The position numbers and the translations under genes are program-made. Below, piece after piece: positions 43,627-53,800 of a DNA stretch of 64,000 nt (position 1 is the first letter of the stretch; each line of letters begins with the position of its first letter). A model generated the notes under the pieces. It saw only the letters and a list, made by a program, of their open reading frames with translations. It was not told the DNA's origin and searched no databases. The DNA comes from Flavobacterium hydrocarbonoxydans (GTDB lineage: Bacteria; Bacteroidota; Bacteroidia; Flavobacteriales; Flavobacteriaceae), in the NCBI RefSeq assembly GCF_009789235.1, contig NZ_WSTB01000001.1:186001-250000 (forward strand), written 5' to 3'.

Positions 43627-44457
43627 ATGAAAAAAATACTTGTTACAACCGACTTATCTCATAGCTCCAAAGTAGCCGTACGTTTTGTTATTCAGCTGGC
43701 ATCTCAAATAGGTTATGAACTTACATTTCTATATGTAAATACGTCATTTATTATTGATCCCTTTTCAGCTGTTACTTTTGTAGGTCTTCCGGAGCCAGAT
43801 AACAAAAAACAGGAGCAAGCTCTTATAAAATTTGTACATACACTCTACAGACAAACCAACAAACAGCCAGGTAAAACAACTTATATTGCGGAAAATAAAC
43901 TTGATGTAAGCGAAGCCATTCTAAATTGTGCCAAAAGAATTAAAGCCGATTATATCTGTATGAGTACAAGAGGCGGTGGTCTTGTAAATAAGCTATTGGG
44001 AAGTCATACTACCAGAATCTTACATGACTCTCCGATCCCACTTCTGGTTGTTCCAAGACATTACAGAATAAAAAAATTAAGTACTATTTTATACCCGTCA
44101 GATTTAGAAAAAATAGAAACTGAACTGCCGTTGATTAAAAAATTTGGCTCCTCGTTTGATGCTTCGATCGCTGTTTACCATTATGATTATTTTACAGAGG
44201 AGGAAGAAGTCAACAAAAAACTCAATAAAATAGAGCATAAATTTAAGTCTGACAAAGTATCTTTTCATTTCAAAAAATTAAATCCTGAAGTATCTTTATT
44301 ACGACACTTACAAATTGATATTATGACAATCAAACCATCTATCATAACCATATTTGCCAAAGAAAACCGAAACTGGCTGGAGCAATTATTTCAACCACTT
44401 AAAACTTCTGAAAAAGGTTTTAATACCAGAACCCCGATGCTTGTATTTAAAAAATAA
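43627..44457 (+). CDS. Universal stress protein (UspA family)
   Basis: Two UspA-like alpha/beta domains in about 276 residues. The first begins KKILVTTDLSHSSKVAVRF and carries the nucleotide-binding loop G-x2-G-x9-G region around STRGGGLVNKLLGSHTTRIL with DSPIPLLVVP. The second is degenerate and starts with TILYPSDLEKIETELP. The ATG at 43627 fits the family; the upstream ORF start adds 12 non-conserved residues. UspA proteins increase survival during growth arrest. No FNR-like box was found directly upstream, so it may be co-transcribed with upstream genes. Confidence 0.88.
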   Translation: MKKILVTTDLSHSSKVAVRFVIQLASQIGYELTFLYVNTSFIIDPFSAVTFVGLPEPDNKKQEQALIKFVHTLYRQTNKQPGKTTYIAENKLDVSEAILNCAKRIKADYICMSTRGGGLVNKLLGSHTTRILHDSPIPLLVVPRHYRIKKLSTILYPSDLEKIETELPLIKKFGSSFDASIAVYHYDYFTEEEEVNKKLNKIEHKFKSDKVSFHFKKLNPEVSLLRHLQIDIMTIKPSIITIFAKENRNWLEQLFQPLKTSEKGFNTRTPMLVFKK

Positions 44458-44660
44458 GAATTGGCAGGAAAATCAGATATACGATTTAACCTGCCAATAC
44501 TTTATATCTTAAACAATCCTACTTTTTCGTAATAGCGGTAGTATCTTTAATGGTTCACAATCTTTGAATATTACTTTTAAAAATCCTCTTTATTTTCAAT
44601 CAAGGTTGAAATCATAATCTTATACTGTTATAAAATTTGGGTAATCAAAAAACAATTACA

Positions 44661-45308
44661 ATGAAAAGAAGTATCTGGTTCATTATAGTATTATCTGTTT
44701 TTTTAGTTCAATGCTCTAGCTTAAGTATAATTAGTTCATGGCAGGCCTCTGAGAAGCTAAATGTAAAAACTGGTCGTATCGTCGTAGTTGGATTGATAAA
44801 AGAATCAGACCAATCGCTTCAGTGGCAAATGGAAAATCACCTTGCTGACGACCTTTGCAATCTTGGTTATGATGCCATTCCATCTATTGAACTTTATGGC
44901 TTTGAAGCATTTAAAGGAAAAGATGAAAAAGAGATTTTAAAACAATTAGAGCAAGATGATATAGCTGCCGTTTTAACGATTGTATTGCTTAATAAACAAA
45001 AAGAAAAGTACTATTCTCTAAAAAGTATGTATGATTTGACAGACTCATATAATGATAATGACTTCTCTATTTAATATAACGCTATTTACACCAAAATCTA
45101 CCAGGAAGGATATTATGTCAATGATACCTATTATTTTTGGGAAAGTAATCTATTTACAATGCCAGATAAAAAATTAGAATATTCCGTACAGACACAATCC
45201 TTTAATCCCCTAAACACAAAAAGTCTTGCACATGCGTATGGAAAACTAATTATACAGGATATGCTCAGCAATAATATAATTTATAATGGTCATAAACAGA
45301 AACAATAG
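44661..45308 (+). pseudogene. DUF4136-like lipoprotein, interrupted by one in-frame TAA
   Basis: A predicted lipoprotein of 215 codons (signal SIWFIIVLSVFLVQCSS, lipobox LVQC). The N-terminal half includes SSWQASEKLNVKTGRIVVVG, consistent with a DUF4136-type or similar envelope protein. TAA at 45072-45074 follows NDNDFSI. Reading continues in frame YNAIYTKIYQEGYYVNDTYY to QKQ and TAG 45306-45308. The start is the ATG at 44661, preceding KRSIWF. The truncated form would lose the C-terminal 77 residues. Family call tentative. Confidence 0.7.
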
Positions 45309-45382
45309 AGCTATTCGGCTTAAAAAAGATTTCAAAAGACTAAAATTTTAAATTACAAATGTAAAATGAAAAGTTAAAGATC

Positions 45383-46111
45383 TTAAATCCATTGACTGGA
45401 AATAGGCTGAAATTTTGGTTTTAATCCATAATTTTTAATGCTATGCTCAATTATAAAAAGCCTTGCCTGTTCAATATCATCTGTAATCACGAATAACTTC
45501 GAATCAGCATCATTAATGGTTCACTCACTTTTCATTAGATTAATATGGTCAATGAGCGCTTTATGATATTGTGTATTGAAAATTATTATTGGAAAATTTT
45601 TAATCTTGCCTGTCTGTATAAGTGTAAGCGCTTCAAAATATTCATCTAATGTCCCAAAACCTCCGGGCATAACTACAAAGGCAAAAGAATATTTTACCAA
45701 AAGTATTTTACGAATAAAAAAATGTTTTGTCTCTACCCATTTATCGAGATAAGAATTAGGCATTTGATCAACCGGCAGTTTAATATTACACCCAACAGAC
45801 TTCCCATACACTTCTTTTGCTCCGCGATTAGCGGCTTCCATAAGACCTGGCCCTCCGCCTGTCATTATTGTAAAACCCAGTTTCGCAAATTCACCTGCAG
45901 CTCTTTTGGTAAATTCATAATAAACATGATCTTCCTTAAAACGGGAAGAGCCAAAAAAAGTAATGCAGGCACCAATATAATACAGTTTACGAAAGCATCT
46001 TATCAGTTCCCATACAATAATAATTATAAATTTCAGTTCAGCAAATCTTGACTGCGGCCCTTCTAAAAACTTAATTTCTGACTTATCACTTTGAGTTTTT
46101 CGCTCTGCCAT
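45383..46111 (-). pseudogene. LOG family (TIGR00730) Rossmann-fold protein, interrupted by one in-frame TGA
   Basis: A LOG-family nucleotide 5'-monophosphate nucleosidase homologue. The motifs PGGFGTLDEYFEAL and GGGPGLMEAANRGA are intact (GGFGT is the substrate-binding motif), with FFGSSRFKED near the N terminus. TGA at 45521-45523 follows NLMKSE; homologues have Gly (GGA), as in GTINDAD. Another 45 residues are in frame (TINDADSKLFVITDDIEQAR and on) to TAA at 45383. The catalytic core is retained in the truncated form. Start MAERKTQSD at 46111. Confidence 0.85.
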
Positions 46112-46130
46112 AATTTCAATCGATTTATTA

Positions 46131-46802
46131 TTAACACAAATAAGGCTGTTCAAGGTTCACTTTTAAATGATTGATAACTTTTATTACTCCAGGCGTTTTA
46201 TACGCAATCCTTTCCGCTTCTTCTTTTTGAAAAATTGACCCAACCATTCCAGATAACTGCACAGTTGCGCCAGCAACCTCAACATCAATCTTATCTGTAT
46301 CAAACGCCCAATGTCTTTGTAATGCCTTTTCCAGTAATTCTTTCTCTACCTGATCGAATACTTCCCTTTTTAGTTTAATGTTATTGGTAACTTCCCTTAC
46401 CCCCTTCTGGTTTTTAATTAATTCCAGAGCGTACTCTCTTTGAAAATTCCATGGTAAAATACCCTCTGCCGTGACACAGCCTTTTTCTACAATAATACTA
46501 ACCATATTTTGTGGAACGATCTGATTGTCTTTCAATTTTGCAACAATTTGAGTTGCAATTTCCTGGTCAGAGGTATAGGAATTTTTTCCAAGTACAACCT
46601 GAATTTCATCGACAATTGCCGCTACACCCTTAATTTTTTTTGCAGCATGAAGCGCTTCTGTCTTTTTAACAAGCAAATCAACATTTCCCGTAAGGGTCAC
46701 CACGCCGTCTTTTACGATAACACCAATCTCGGCTGCATGCAGCAAAGGCTCAAATTTAAGAGCTTCCTGAATTTCTCTTTGCAAAATATCATTACTTTTC
46801 AT
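46131..46802 (-). CDS. Triple-BON domain protein (BON 2)
   Basis: A 223-residue intact paralogue of the BON proteins at 42001 and 46830. Each BON unit is visible: KFEPLLHAAEIGVIVKDGVV (1), VPQNMVSIIVEKGCVTAEGI (2), WAFDTDKIDVEVAGATVQLS (3), with LTGNV, NFQREYALELIKNQKGVREV and YKTPGVIKVINHLKV connecting. No signal peptide. It follows the 46830 BON gene on the same strand by 27 bp. It is an island cargo gene; BON proteins bind phospholipid in relatives. Confidence 0.82.
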   Translation of the reverse strand: MKSNDILQREIQEALKFEPLLHAAEIGVIVKDGVVTLTGNVDLLVKKTEALHAAKKIKGVAAIVDEIQVVLGKNSYTSDQEIATQIVAKLKDNQIVPQNMVSIIVEKGCVTAEGILPWNFQREYALELIKNQKGVREVTNNIKLKREVFDQVEKELLEKALQRHWAFDTDKIDVEVAGATVQLSGMVGSIFQKEEAERIAYKTPGVIKVINHLKVNLEQPYLC

Positions 46803-46829
46803 ATTTTTTTTATTTAAGGTTTGTATAAA

Positions 46830-47489
46830 TCAATCAAATTCGACTAAAAGCTCATTATCTACATACCATACACCAGGCGTATTCCATGCAATTCTTTCTG
46901 CTTCCTCTTTCTGAAATAGTGAACTCACAATACCACTGAGAGTAATAGTTTTATTATCGACTCTAACTCGTATATTATCAATATCGAGCAACCAGCTGCG
47001 ACGAAGCGCTTTTTCAACGAACTCCTTTTCTAGTTCATTTTTTATTTCGGCCTCAATTTTTATTTTATCAATTACTCCCCTAACACCTTCTAAATAACGA
47101 ATAGCATTCTCTGCTGCTTTTCTTTGAAAATTCCAGTGCAAAATCCCTTCAAGTGTTACCCATCCATTCTCTACTGTTACTTTGAGCAGATGGTCAGGAA
47201 CGGCCCAGTTTTCACGCAATACCTTAACAACTGATGCAGCTATATCGGTATCACTTTTAATTGCTGAAAAATATAAATCAACTTTTACATCGTCGACAAC
47301 TGCTTTTACACCAGCAATATTTTTAACAGTTTGCTCCGCCTCTTTTTTCTGCGTATAATTATCTACCGTACCTCTAAGGGTTACAATACCATCATTAACG
47401 CTAACATCTATGTCGTTAGAATTTAAAATAGGCTCCCATTTGATTGCTTCTTTTACTTCTTTAAGTAAAACATCATTATTTTTTTTCAT
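46830..47489 (-). CDS. Triple-BON domain protein (BON 1)
   Basis: A 219-residue intact paralogue. Its three BON units read KWEPILNSNDIDVSVNDGIV, WAVPDHLLKVTVENGWVTLE and WLLDIDNIRVRVDNKTITLS. The C-terminal segment IVSSLFQKEEAERIAWNTPG shows the Ser codon that is a TAG in the 42001 copy. It is the first gene of a minus-strand run (BON1, BON2, LOG), with two FNR-like boxes upstream at 47590-47623, 101-134 bp before its ATG. Confidence 0.82.
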   Translation of the reverse strand: MKKNNDVLLKEVKEAIKWEPILNSNDIDVSVNDGIVTLRGTVDNYTQKKEAEQTVKNIAGVKAVVDDVKVDLYFSAIKSDTDIAASVVKVLRENWAVPDHLLKVTVENGWVTLEGILHWNFQRKAAENAIRYLEGVRGVIDKIKIEAEIKNELEKEFVEKALRRSWLLDIDNIRVRVDNKTITLSGIVSSLFQKEEAERIAWNTPGVWYVDNELLVEFD

Positions 47490-47589
47490 GGCAAAAAAAT
47501 TTAAAAATTATAGCTTTGAATGATAATAAACAAAGCATTATCCTTTTTTATAGTTAGGTAAAATTCAAAAAAGCAGATTGGAAAACAAA

Positions 47590-47623
47590 TGATCCCCATC
47601 AATCTCAAAAGTGATGTAAGTCA
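47590..47623. promoter_or_regulatory. Paired TGAT-N4-RTCA sites upstream of the BON/LOG operon
   Basis: TGATCCCCATCA (47590-47601) and TGATGTAAGTCA (47612-47623) lie 22 bp apart centre to centre. Same motif and spacing as upstream of hsp20. They mark the right edge of the island; an ApbE remnant begins about 30 bp beyond. Confidence 0.6.
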
Positions 47624-47650
47624 TTATCCGTAAATAAGAGATTTAATACA

Positions 47651-47827
47651 TTTACCCGAAGAAGTAAGACAATATTAAAAATAAATAGACCCTCAGTGGC
47701 CACTCCAATAGCGGTTATGGGAATTAAAGCAGGACTGTTTCTAATTGATGAGATTCCGGATCTATATTGTATGATCATCGACGACAACAATAAAATTTAC
47801 ACTTCAAAAAACATCAACCTGAAATGA
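47651..47827 (+). pseudogene. ApbE-like (FAD:protein FMN transferase) C-terminal remnant
   Basis: An open frame without start ends at TGA 47825-47827. It contains RPSVATPIAVMGIKAGLFLI and DLYCMIIDDNNKIYTSKNIN, resembling the ApbE C-terminus, where STA-type and YxS segments precede the end. Only about 55 residues remain. Its TGA overlaps the LytTR gene ATG (ATGA). The broken 5' end lies near the FNR-like boxes, suggesting that the island inserted into or deleted part of apbE. Confidence 0.5.
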
Positions 47828-48141
47828 AAAAGCCAAAAACAAATAGCTTCTTTTTAAGGGGTGATAAAAAGTACCATCAAATTCAATTTGACGATTTACT
47901 GTTTATAGAAGCTTATGGACATTACTGTAAAGTATATCTAAAAAATGACATGATTATAAGTCATCAGAAAATTTCAGATTTTGAACAGCTTCTTCCAAAA
48001 TTTAATTTTATAAGAACCCATAAATCTTTTATTGTTGCAAAAGATAAAATTAAACAGATCGAAGGTAACAGAATATTAATTGATAAATACAAAGTACCTA
48101 TTGGACAAACTTATAAAGAAAACATTATGATGCTTTTATAA
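47824..48141 (+). CDS. LytTR-domain DNA-binding protein without receiver
   Basis: A 105-residue LytTR domain with no receiver. Its text (DLLFIEAYGHYCKVYL, FEQLLPKFNFIRTHKSFIVA, KIKQIEGNRILI) matches the C-terminal LytTR domain of the convergent response regulator (FLQVHKSFAVA, HIKSVEGNRIKI). The ends of the two genes overlap by 6 bp. It may compete for the same sites or act as a constitutive variant. The ATG overlaps the ApbE remnant stop. The domain is certain; role inferred. Confidence 0.8.
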   Translation: MKKPKTNSFFLRGDKKYHQIQFDDLLFIEAYGHYCKVYLKNDMIISHQKISDFEQLLPKFNFIRTHKSFIVAKDKIKQIEGNRILIDKYKVPIGQTYKENIMMLL

Positions 48142-48840
48142 TTTTGAATTTAATAACCCATTTACATTCATCTTATATAGTTTCCCAATAGGAATTGTAA
48201 AATCACTGATTTTGATCCTGTTTCCTTCCACACTTTTAATATGTTTAATGGCAACAGCAAAGGATTTATGTACCTGCAAAAAATCATTTTTAGGCAGTAA
48301 TTCCATTAAATCAGAGAGTTTTTCTCTAACAAGTATTGCATTGTCATTTTTGGTAATTACTTTAACGTAGTTTCCTGATGCTTCGACATATAAGATCATA
48401 CCAATAAAAATCTGTATGTGTTTTTTATCTGCACGTAAAAAAAGGCTTCTTGAATATTCATCCTCCACAGGATTAATACTTACTTTAGAAGTCAAACTGG
48501 AAATTTTGTTTATCGCTTTTAAAAAACGCTCAAAACCAAATGGTTTTAAGAGGTAGTCAATAATATTTAGTTCATAACCTTCAATTGCGTACTCCTGGTA
48601 AGCTGTCGTAACAATAATTTTGGGAGGAGATGCCAGTGTTTTTAAAAAATCAAATCCTTTTAATTTGGGCATATTTAGATCTAAGAAAATTAAATCTACC
48701 GTATGATCTCTTAAATAATCCAGAGCCTCTAAGGCATCATAACAATTCTTTTTTAACTGCATATTGGGAAGCATATTACAATACTCCTCAATAATAGTAT
48801 GCGCTATATGCTCATCATCTATAATTAAATACCTGATCAT
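48136..48840 (-). CDS. LytTR-family response regulator
   Basis: A 234-residue two-component regulator. The receiver domain starts IRYLIIDDEHIAHTIIEE, with the phospho-Asp in LIFLDLNMPKLKG and Lys in LLKPFGFERF. The C-terminal LytTR domain (residues about 130-232) contains LRADKKHIQIFIGMILYVEA and HKSFAVAIKHIKSVEGNR. The start lies at 48840, sharing one base with the kinase stop, so it is coupled. Candidate regulated unit: the divergent ABC operon at 49876. Confidence 0.9.
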   Translation of the reverse strand: MIRYLIIDDEHIAHTIIEEYCNMLPNMQLKKNCYDALEALDYLRDHTVDLIFLDLNMPKLKGFDFLKTLASPPKIIVTTAYQEYAIEGYELNIIDYLLKPFGFERFLKAINKISSLTSKVSINPVEDEYSRSLFLRADKKHIQIFIGMILYVEASGNYVKVITKNDNAILVREKLSDLMELLPKNDFLQVHKSFAVAIKHIKSVEGNRIKISDFTIPIGKLYKMNVNGLLNSKL

Positions 48841-49676
48841 TATAATTTTAAAATTAAAAGTGCTTTGTATATAGTATTCTTTTTTGAAACTAAAAACTCA
48901 TGCTTTTTTGGATAAGCCAATTCTAATCTTCTTTTCAAATTCTTAATACCGATACCAGATGACTGATTTACTAAATCCTTATCATAGTTATTCTCTACTT
49001 TAAAAGATATAGTATTATTATTTGAACTAAGTTTAATAGTAACAAATGCATTTTCTCTTAAATTTTCGACACCGTGTTTAAATGCATTCTCCAAAAGCAT
49101 TATATAAAGTAAAGGAATTATTTTAAGCTGATCATCCTCCACAGTAGTTTCAAAATTTACGTTTATCTTTTTGTGATAACGTAAAGTATGCAAGTCGATG
49201 TAGTTTTTTAAATAGGCAATTTCCTCTCCTATCGTAACAAAATCTTTCTGGCCTTCATAAATACTATAACGCATCATATCTGAAAGTTTCAAAATTAACT
49301 CCTGTGCTTTTTTTTGATCCTTTGCCACCCAGCCGTACAAATTATTGAGTATATTAAAAAAGAAATGGGGATTTACCTGATTCTGCAGATGCAGCAGTTC
49401 CATTTTCCCGTTTTCGTTTTTTAATTTAATAATAAACAAAATTTGTTTTACCAGCCAATAAATACCAAAGCAAAATAATGCCAGATAAAGCAGGAAATAA
49501 AAACTGATAATCGGAATGCTGACTTTTGGACTATAGTTTTCAAAAAGTACTACAGAATCCTTATTCGAGGTAATTACTATAAAAAATATTACCACTATTG
49601 GGACTGCTGCTAAAACTAAAGCAATTGCCCCGATGATATTCCTCTTGTTATTGTTAGTTGTTAAAATCATAATCAC
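48840..49676 (-). CDS. LytS-type sensor histidine kinase
   Basis: A 278-residue kinase. Two transmembrane helices lie near the N terminus (IGAIALVLAAVPIVVIFFIV; ISFYFLLYLALFCFGIYWLV). The His_kinase domain contains LHLQNQVNPHFFFNILNNLY, with the phosphorylated His in NPHFFFN. ATP-binding text AFKHGVENL and GIGIKNLKRRLEL follows. The long extracytoplasmic sensor domain typical of some families is absent (about 30 residues between helices). It is the first gene of a two-gene unit with the LytTR regulator. Confidence 0.9.
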   Translation of the reverse strand: MIMILTTNNNKRNIIGAIALVLAAVPIVVIFFIVITSNKDSVVLFENYSPKVSIPIISFYFLLYLALFCFGIYWLVKQILFIIKLKNENGKMELLHLQNQVNPHFFFNILNNLYGWVAKDQKKAQELILKLSDMMRYSIYEGQKDFVTIGEEIAYLKNYIDLHTLRYHKKINVNFETTVEDDQLKIIPLLYIMLLENAFKHGVENLRENAFVTIKLSSNNNTISFKVENNYDKDLVNQSSGIGIKNLKRRLELAYPKKHEFLVSKKNTIYKALLILKL

Positions 49677-49875
49677 AAATGTAAATTAATAAAAATTATT
49701 GATAAAATTAAGTTGACAAACGATCCATACAGCCCTTTCAACGGCCACAAATAAGTGATGAAAACACTTTATGAGCACCCTGTATATTTTTATCACAAAA
49801 CAGACCGGTTCATCACATTTACTTTATTGATATCAGCTAAGAAAATATGTTTGTTTAAAATTTAAATTCAAACAA

Positions 49876-50763
49876 ATGAACAGTCTTAGTATTTCCAATC
49901 TCTCCAAAACCTATTCTAATGGTGTAAACGCACTGCAAAACATAACGCTGGATATTCCGGTAGGCATGTTTGGTCTTTTGGGTCCCAATGGTGCAGGAAA
50001 ATCAACTTTAATGAGAACAATCGCCACATTACAAGAGGCAGACTCCGGCAGCGTGAAACTCGGAGATATAGATGCCCTTACGCAGAAACATGAACTAAGA
50101 AAAGTATTGGGATACCTGCCCCAGCAATTTGGTTTGTACCCTAAAATTTCCGCTGAAGTCCTCCTGCACCACTTAGCGGTGTTAAAAGGAATTACTAAGC
50201 AAAAAGAACGCCGCGAAATAGTGAATGCACTTTTACATAAGACTAATTTATATGAGGTAAAAAACCAAAACCTCAGCGGATTTTCAGGCGGAATGAAACA
50301 GCGTTTTGGCATCGCGCAGGCATTACTCAATAACCCAAAATTACTTATTGTTGATGAGCCTACTGCCGGACTCGATCCTGTTGAAAGAAACCGGTTTTAT
50401 AACATCTTAAGCGAGCTTAGTGAAAACACAGTGGTAATACTATCAACGCATATCGTGGATGATGTAAAGGAATTGTGCACCAACATGGCCATCATCAATA
50501 AGGGAGAAGTACTTCTTAAAGGGAATCCTTTGGAACTAATAAACCAGACTGAAGGAAAAATATATCAAAAAACAATTCATAAAAATGAATTGGAAGAGTA
50601 TAAGAAAGAATATAAAGTAATTGCAGAAAAATTATTTCTTGGAAAACCTATAATTCATGTCATAAGTGAAAACAATCCCGAGAATGGTTTTATCTCAGTA
50701 AATGCTGGTTTAGAAGATGTGTACTTTTCGCAGATTCTTGCCAGTTCTAAAAAGAAACTTTAA
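49876..50763 (+). CDS. ABC transporter ATP-binding protein
   Basis: A 295-residue ATPase. Walker A GPNGAGKSTLMRTIAT; Q-loop LGYLPQQFGLYPK; signature LSGFSGGMKQRFG; Walker B LLIVDEPTAGLDP; H-loop STHIVDDV. The C-terminal 75 residues form the extension seen in Bacteroidota ABC-2 exporters. It begins 63 bp before the permease/M1 fusion gene on the same strand and powers that membrane protein. Regulation by the divergent LytTR/LytS pair is likely from position. Confidence 0.9.
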   Translation: MNSLSISNLSKTYSNGVNALQNITLDIPVGMFGLLGPNGAGKSTLMRTIATLQEADSGSVKLGDIDALTQKHELRKVLGYLPQQFGLYPKISAEVLLHHLAVLKGITKQKERREIVNALLHKTNLYEVKNQNLSGFSGGMKQRFGIAQALLNNPKLLIVDEPTAGLDPVERNRFYNILSELSENTVVILSTHIVDDVKELCTNMAIINKGEVLLKGNPLELINQTEGKIYQKTIHKNELEEYKKEYKVIAEKLFLGKPIIHVISENNPENGFISVNAGLEDVYFSQILASSKKKL

Positions 50764-50826
50764 TTCTCCTGAATACTTAATCAAGTAAAATTTTCTATTC
50801 TAATCTATTAAAATTAACGATTAACC

Positions 50827-53800
50827 ATGTGGTACGACATATTTAAATTCGAAATCCAATACAGAATAAAACGCCCTGACACCTATATCTTTTTTATTTT
50901 TATATTTTTCTTTTCCCTTGCGGGTGTGGACTTTGTCTTTCAAGGGATTGATATGGGTTCCGTAAAAACAAATGCGCCTATAGTTATAGCAAAAGCAATG
51001 GCTGCTGTTACCGCAATTTTAATGATGGTGACTTCTTTAATTATGGGTGTTTCAGTATTGCGGGACTATCAATACAATATAGAATCTCTATTATTTGTTA
51101 ATCCAATCCAAAAGCGGGATTATTTATTAGGCCGGTTTCTAGGCTCTTTTGCAGTATTATTGTTTGTATTTACAGGGCTTTTATTAGGATTTACCCTTGG
51201 GGAATTTATGCCTTGGCGTTATCCGGAAAATTTAATGCCTTTTAACTTTTTAGCTTATCTGCAGCCCTTTATAATTGTAGTGCTGCCCATGCTGTTTTTT
51301 GGATCGGCATTGTTTTTTGTTAGTGGCGCTTTAAGCAGAAACTTAATGGTAGTCTATACACAGGGAGTACTTCTTTTTGTTCCCTTTCTATTGACAAAAT
51401 CTATAAAGAACGATTTCCTGCAAGCCCTTTTAGATCCTTTTTCCCTGACAACGCTCACTGATATGAATGCCTTGTTTACAACAGCAGAACGCAATTCAAC
51501 GCTTGTTCCTTTTACTGGTGTGCTTCTATACAATAAATTATTCTGGGTTTTTCTAGGAATGCTTATTTTAATAGTAGGGTACTTCAAGTTTAATTTTAGT
51601 ACAGCAAAAAACAAAAAACCTAAAGAGAAAAAAATAAAGACTATCCATGACTTAACTACTGCCGCTAACGAGAATCTCAAAATCCCCATAGTATTAATAC
51701 AGTATAATTTTAAATCACAATTTGTTCAGCTATTACAACTTACATGGTTTTATTTTATATCCATTTGTAAGCAGGTATCGTTCTGGGCTATTATCATCTG
51801 TGCATTGATTATCATTTTAATAAACTCTATTAATCTGAATATTACATATGATGTTGCCAGTTATCCTACAACCTATCTTGTTATAAAAGAATTAAAAGAA
51901 TTATCTCTATATTTTTTTGTAATAATACTGATCTTCTATTCTGGCGAGCTCATTTGGAAAGAAAGAGAAATTAAGCTGGATTTAATCTATGACGCAACAT
52001 CCATATCGGGTATTATAAGCTTGCTGAGCAAATTCCTGGGCCTTTTATTGATTTACATCGTATTGATACTCTCACTAATTATATTTGGAATTACCTTTCA
52101 AACGGTAAATGGCTGGTATCACTATGAACTGGATGTTTATTTCTATGGTTTTTTTATTGAGTTTTTTCCTTTTCTGGTTTTATACACCTTTATATCTTTT
52201 TTCTTTCAGGCGCTAACAAATAATAAATTCATAGGCTTTATTTTAGTAATGGTTTTTGTTATCCTAAATACTGTTTCGGAATTCTTTGGTTTCGAGCACG
52301 ATCTTTACAAATTTGGCGGGAGTGGTTTGGATTCCTATTCAGACATGAATGGTTACGGTCACTTTCTAGTATCCTATTTCTGGATTAAGGCATATTGGAT
52401 TGTATTTGGCATTCTCTTGCTAATCCTCGCCTCGATTCTCTCTGTCAGGGGCACTGAAACCAGTTTAAAAAAACGTATCATGTTCGGTATGCAGCGATTA
52501 ACAAAACCCATGCTCCAATTTGTATTGTCAGTATTACTGGTATTTACTTTACTAGGAAGTTATATTTTCTACAATACCAATATCCTGAACAAATATGAAA
52601 GTACCAATGATAAATTAGAATTTAGGGCAGATTATGAAAAAACGCTCAAAAGGTTTGAATATCTGCCGGAGCCTAAAATTACGGATGTTAAGCTGCAAGT
52701 TGAACTGTATCCAAAAACCAGAGATTATACGCTCGAAGGTTATTACATACTTACCAATACCTTAAAAGAACCTATTTATAAAATCTATTTACAAAAACCG
52801 ATAGCATCAGAAATAAATTTAGAAGAGGTCAGTTTTGAGGGAGAAGCTTTAGTAGATAAACAATATAACCAATACGGGTTTTATATCTACACATTAAAAA
52901 AACCATTACAAGCAGGTGAAGCTGTTAAAATGAAATTTAAGCAGAGGTATACAACTAAAGGTTTCAAAGAAAATGATTCTAATAACAGTGTCCTTCAAAA
53001 TGGTACATACTTGACAAATAAAGCGTTACCAACTCTAGGCTACAGCAAAGAATATGAGCTTGGTGATACTAGAATTAGGACAGAATTTGAACTGCCGCCT
53101 GCAAAAGGAATGGCCAAAAGAAATGATAAAACGGAATTAACTTATTCAAGTACTGGAGGTAACGCTGATTTAATCAATTTTGAAGTTACTATCGGAACAG
53201 ACAAAAATCAAAAAGCAATTTCTTCAGGTACTTTACAAAAGAGATGGACAGTAGGTAATCGTTCCTATTTTCATTATAAAACGGATAAACCAATAGTAAA
53301 TCAGTATGCGATAATATCGGCAGATTATGAAGTTTCCAAGAGCAGATGGTCTGCTAAAAATGATCGTTTGGCAACTCCGGTAGATTTAGAAATCTATTAT
53401 CAAAAAGACCATCAATATAACCTGGACAGAATGACCCAGGCTCTTAAATTATCTTTTGATTATTTTTCTACGAATTTTGACTCTTATCAACATAGGGATA
53501 TGCGTATAATAGAAACTCCTAATTACATTGAACAAGCAGAGTCTTTCTCCGGAGCAATACCATTTTCTGAATCTAATGAATTTATGCTCAATATTGATGA
53601 CCAATCAGATGTCGATATTATTCTCTACAGAACAGCGCATGAATTAGCACACCAATGGTGGGGAATGCAGCTGCAGGCGGCAAATGTTCAAGGAAAAAAT
53701 ATGATTTTGGAAACCCTGGCCCAATATTCTGCTTTAATGGTCATGAAAAAGAAATATCCCAAAGAAAAAATAGAGCAGCTTTTGCAAAAAGAACAAGAAG

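Noticed and set aside
12231..45523. Alternative genetic code explaining the in-frame stops
   Set aside because: All three stop codons appear in-frame, and all three also end intact genes in the same window, so no single reassignment fits.
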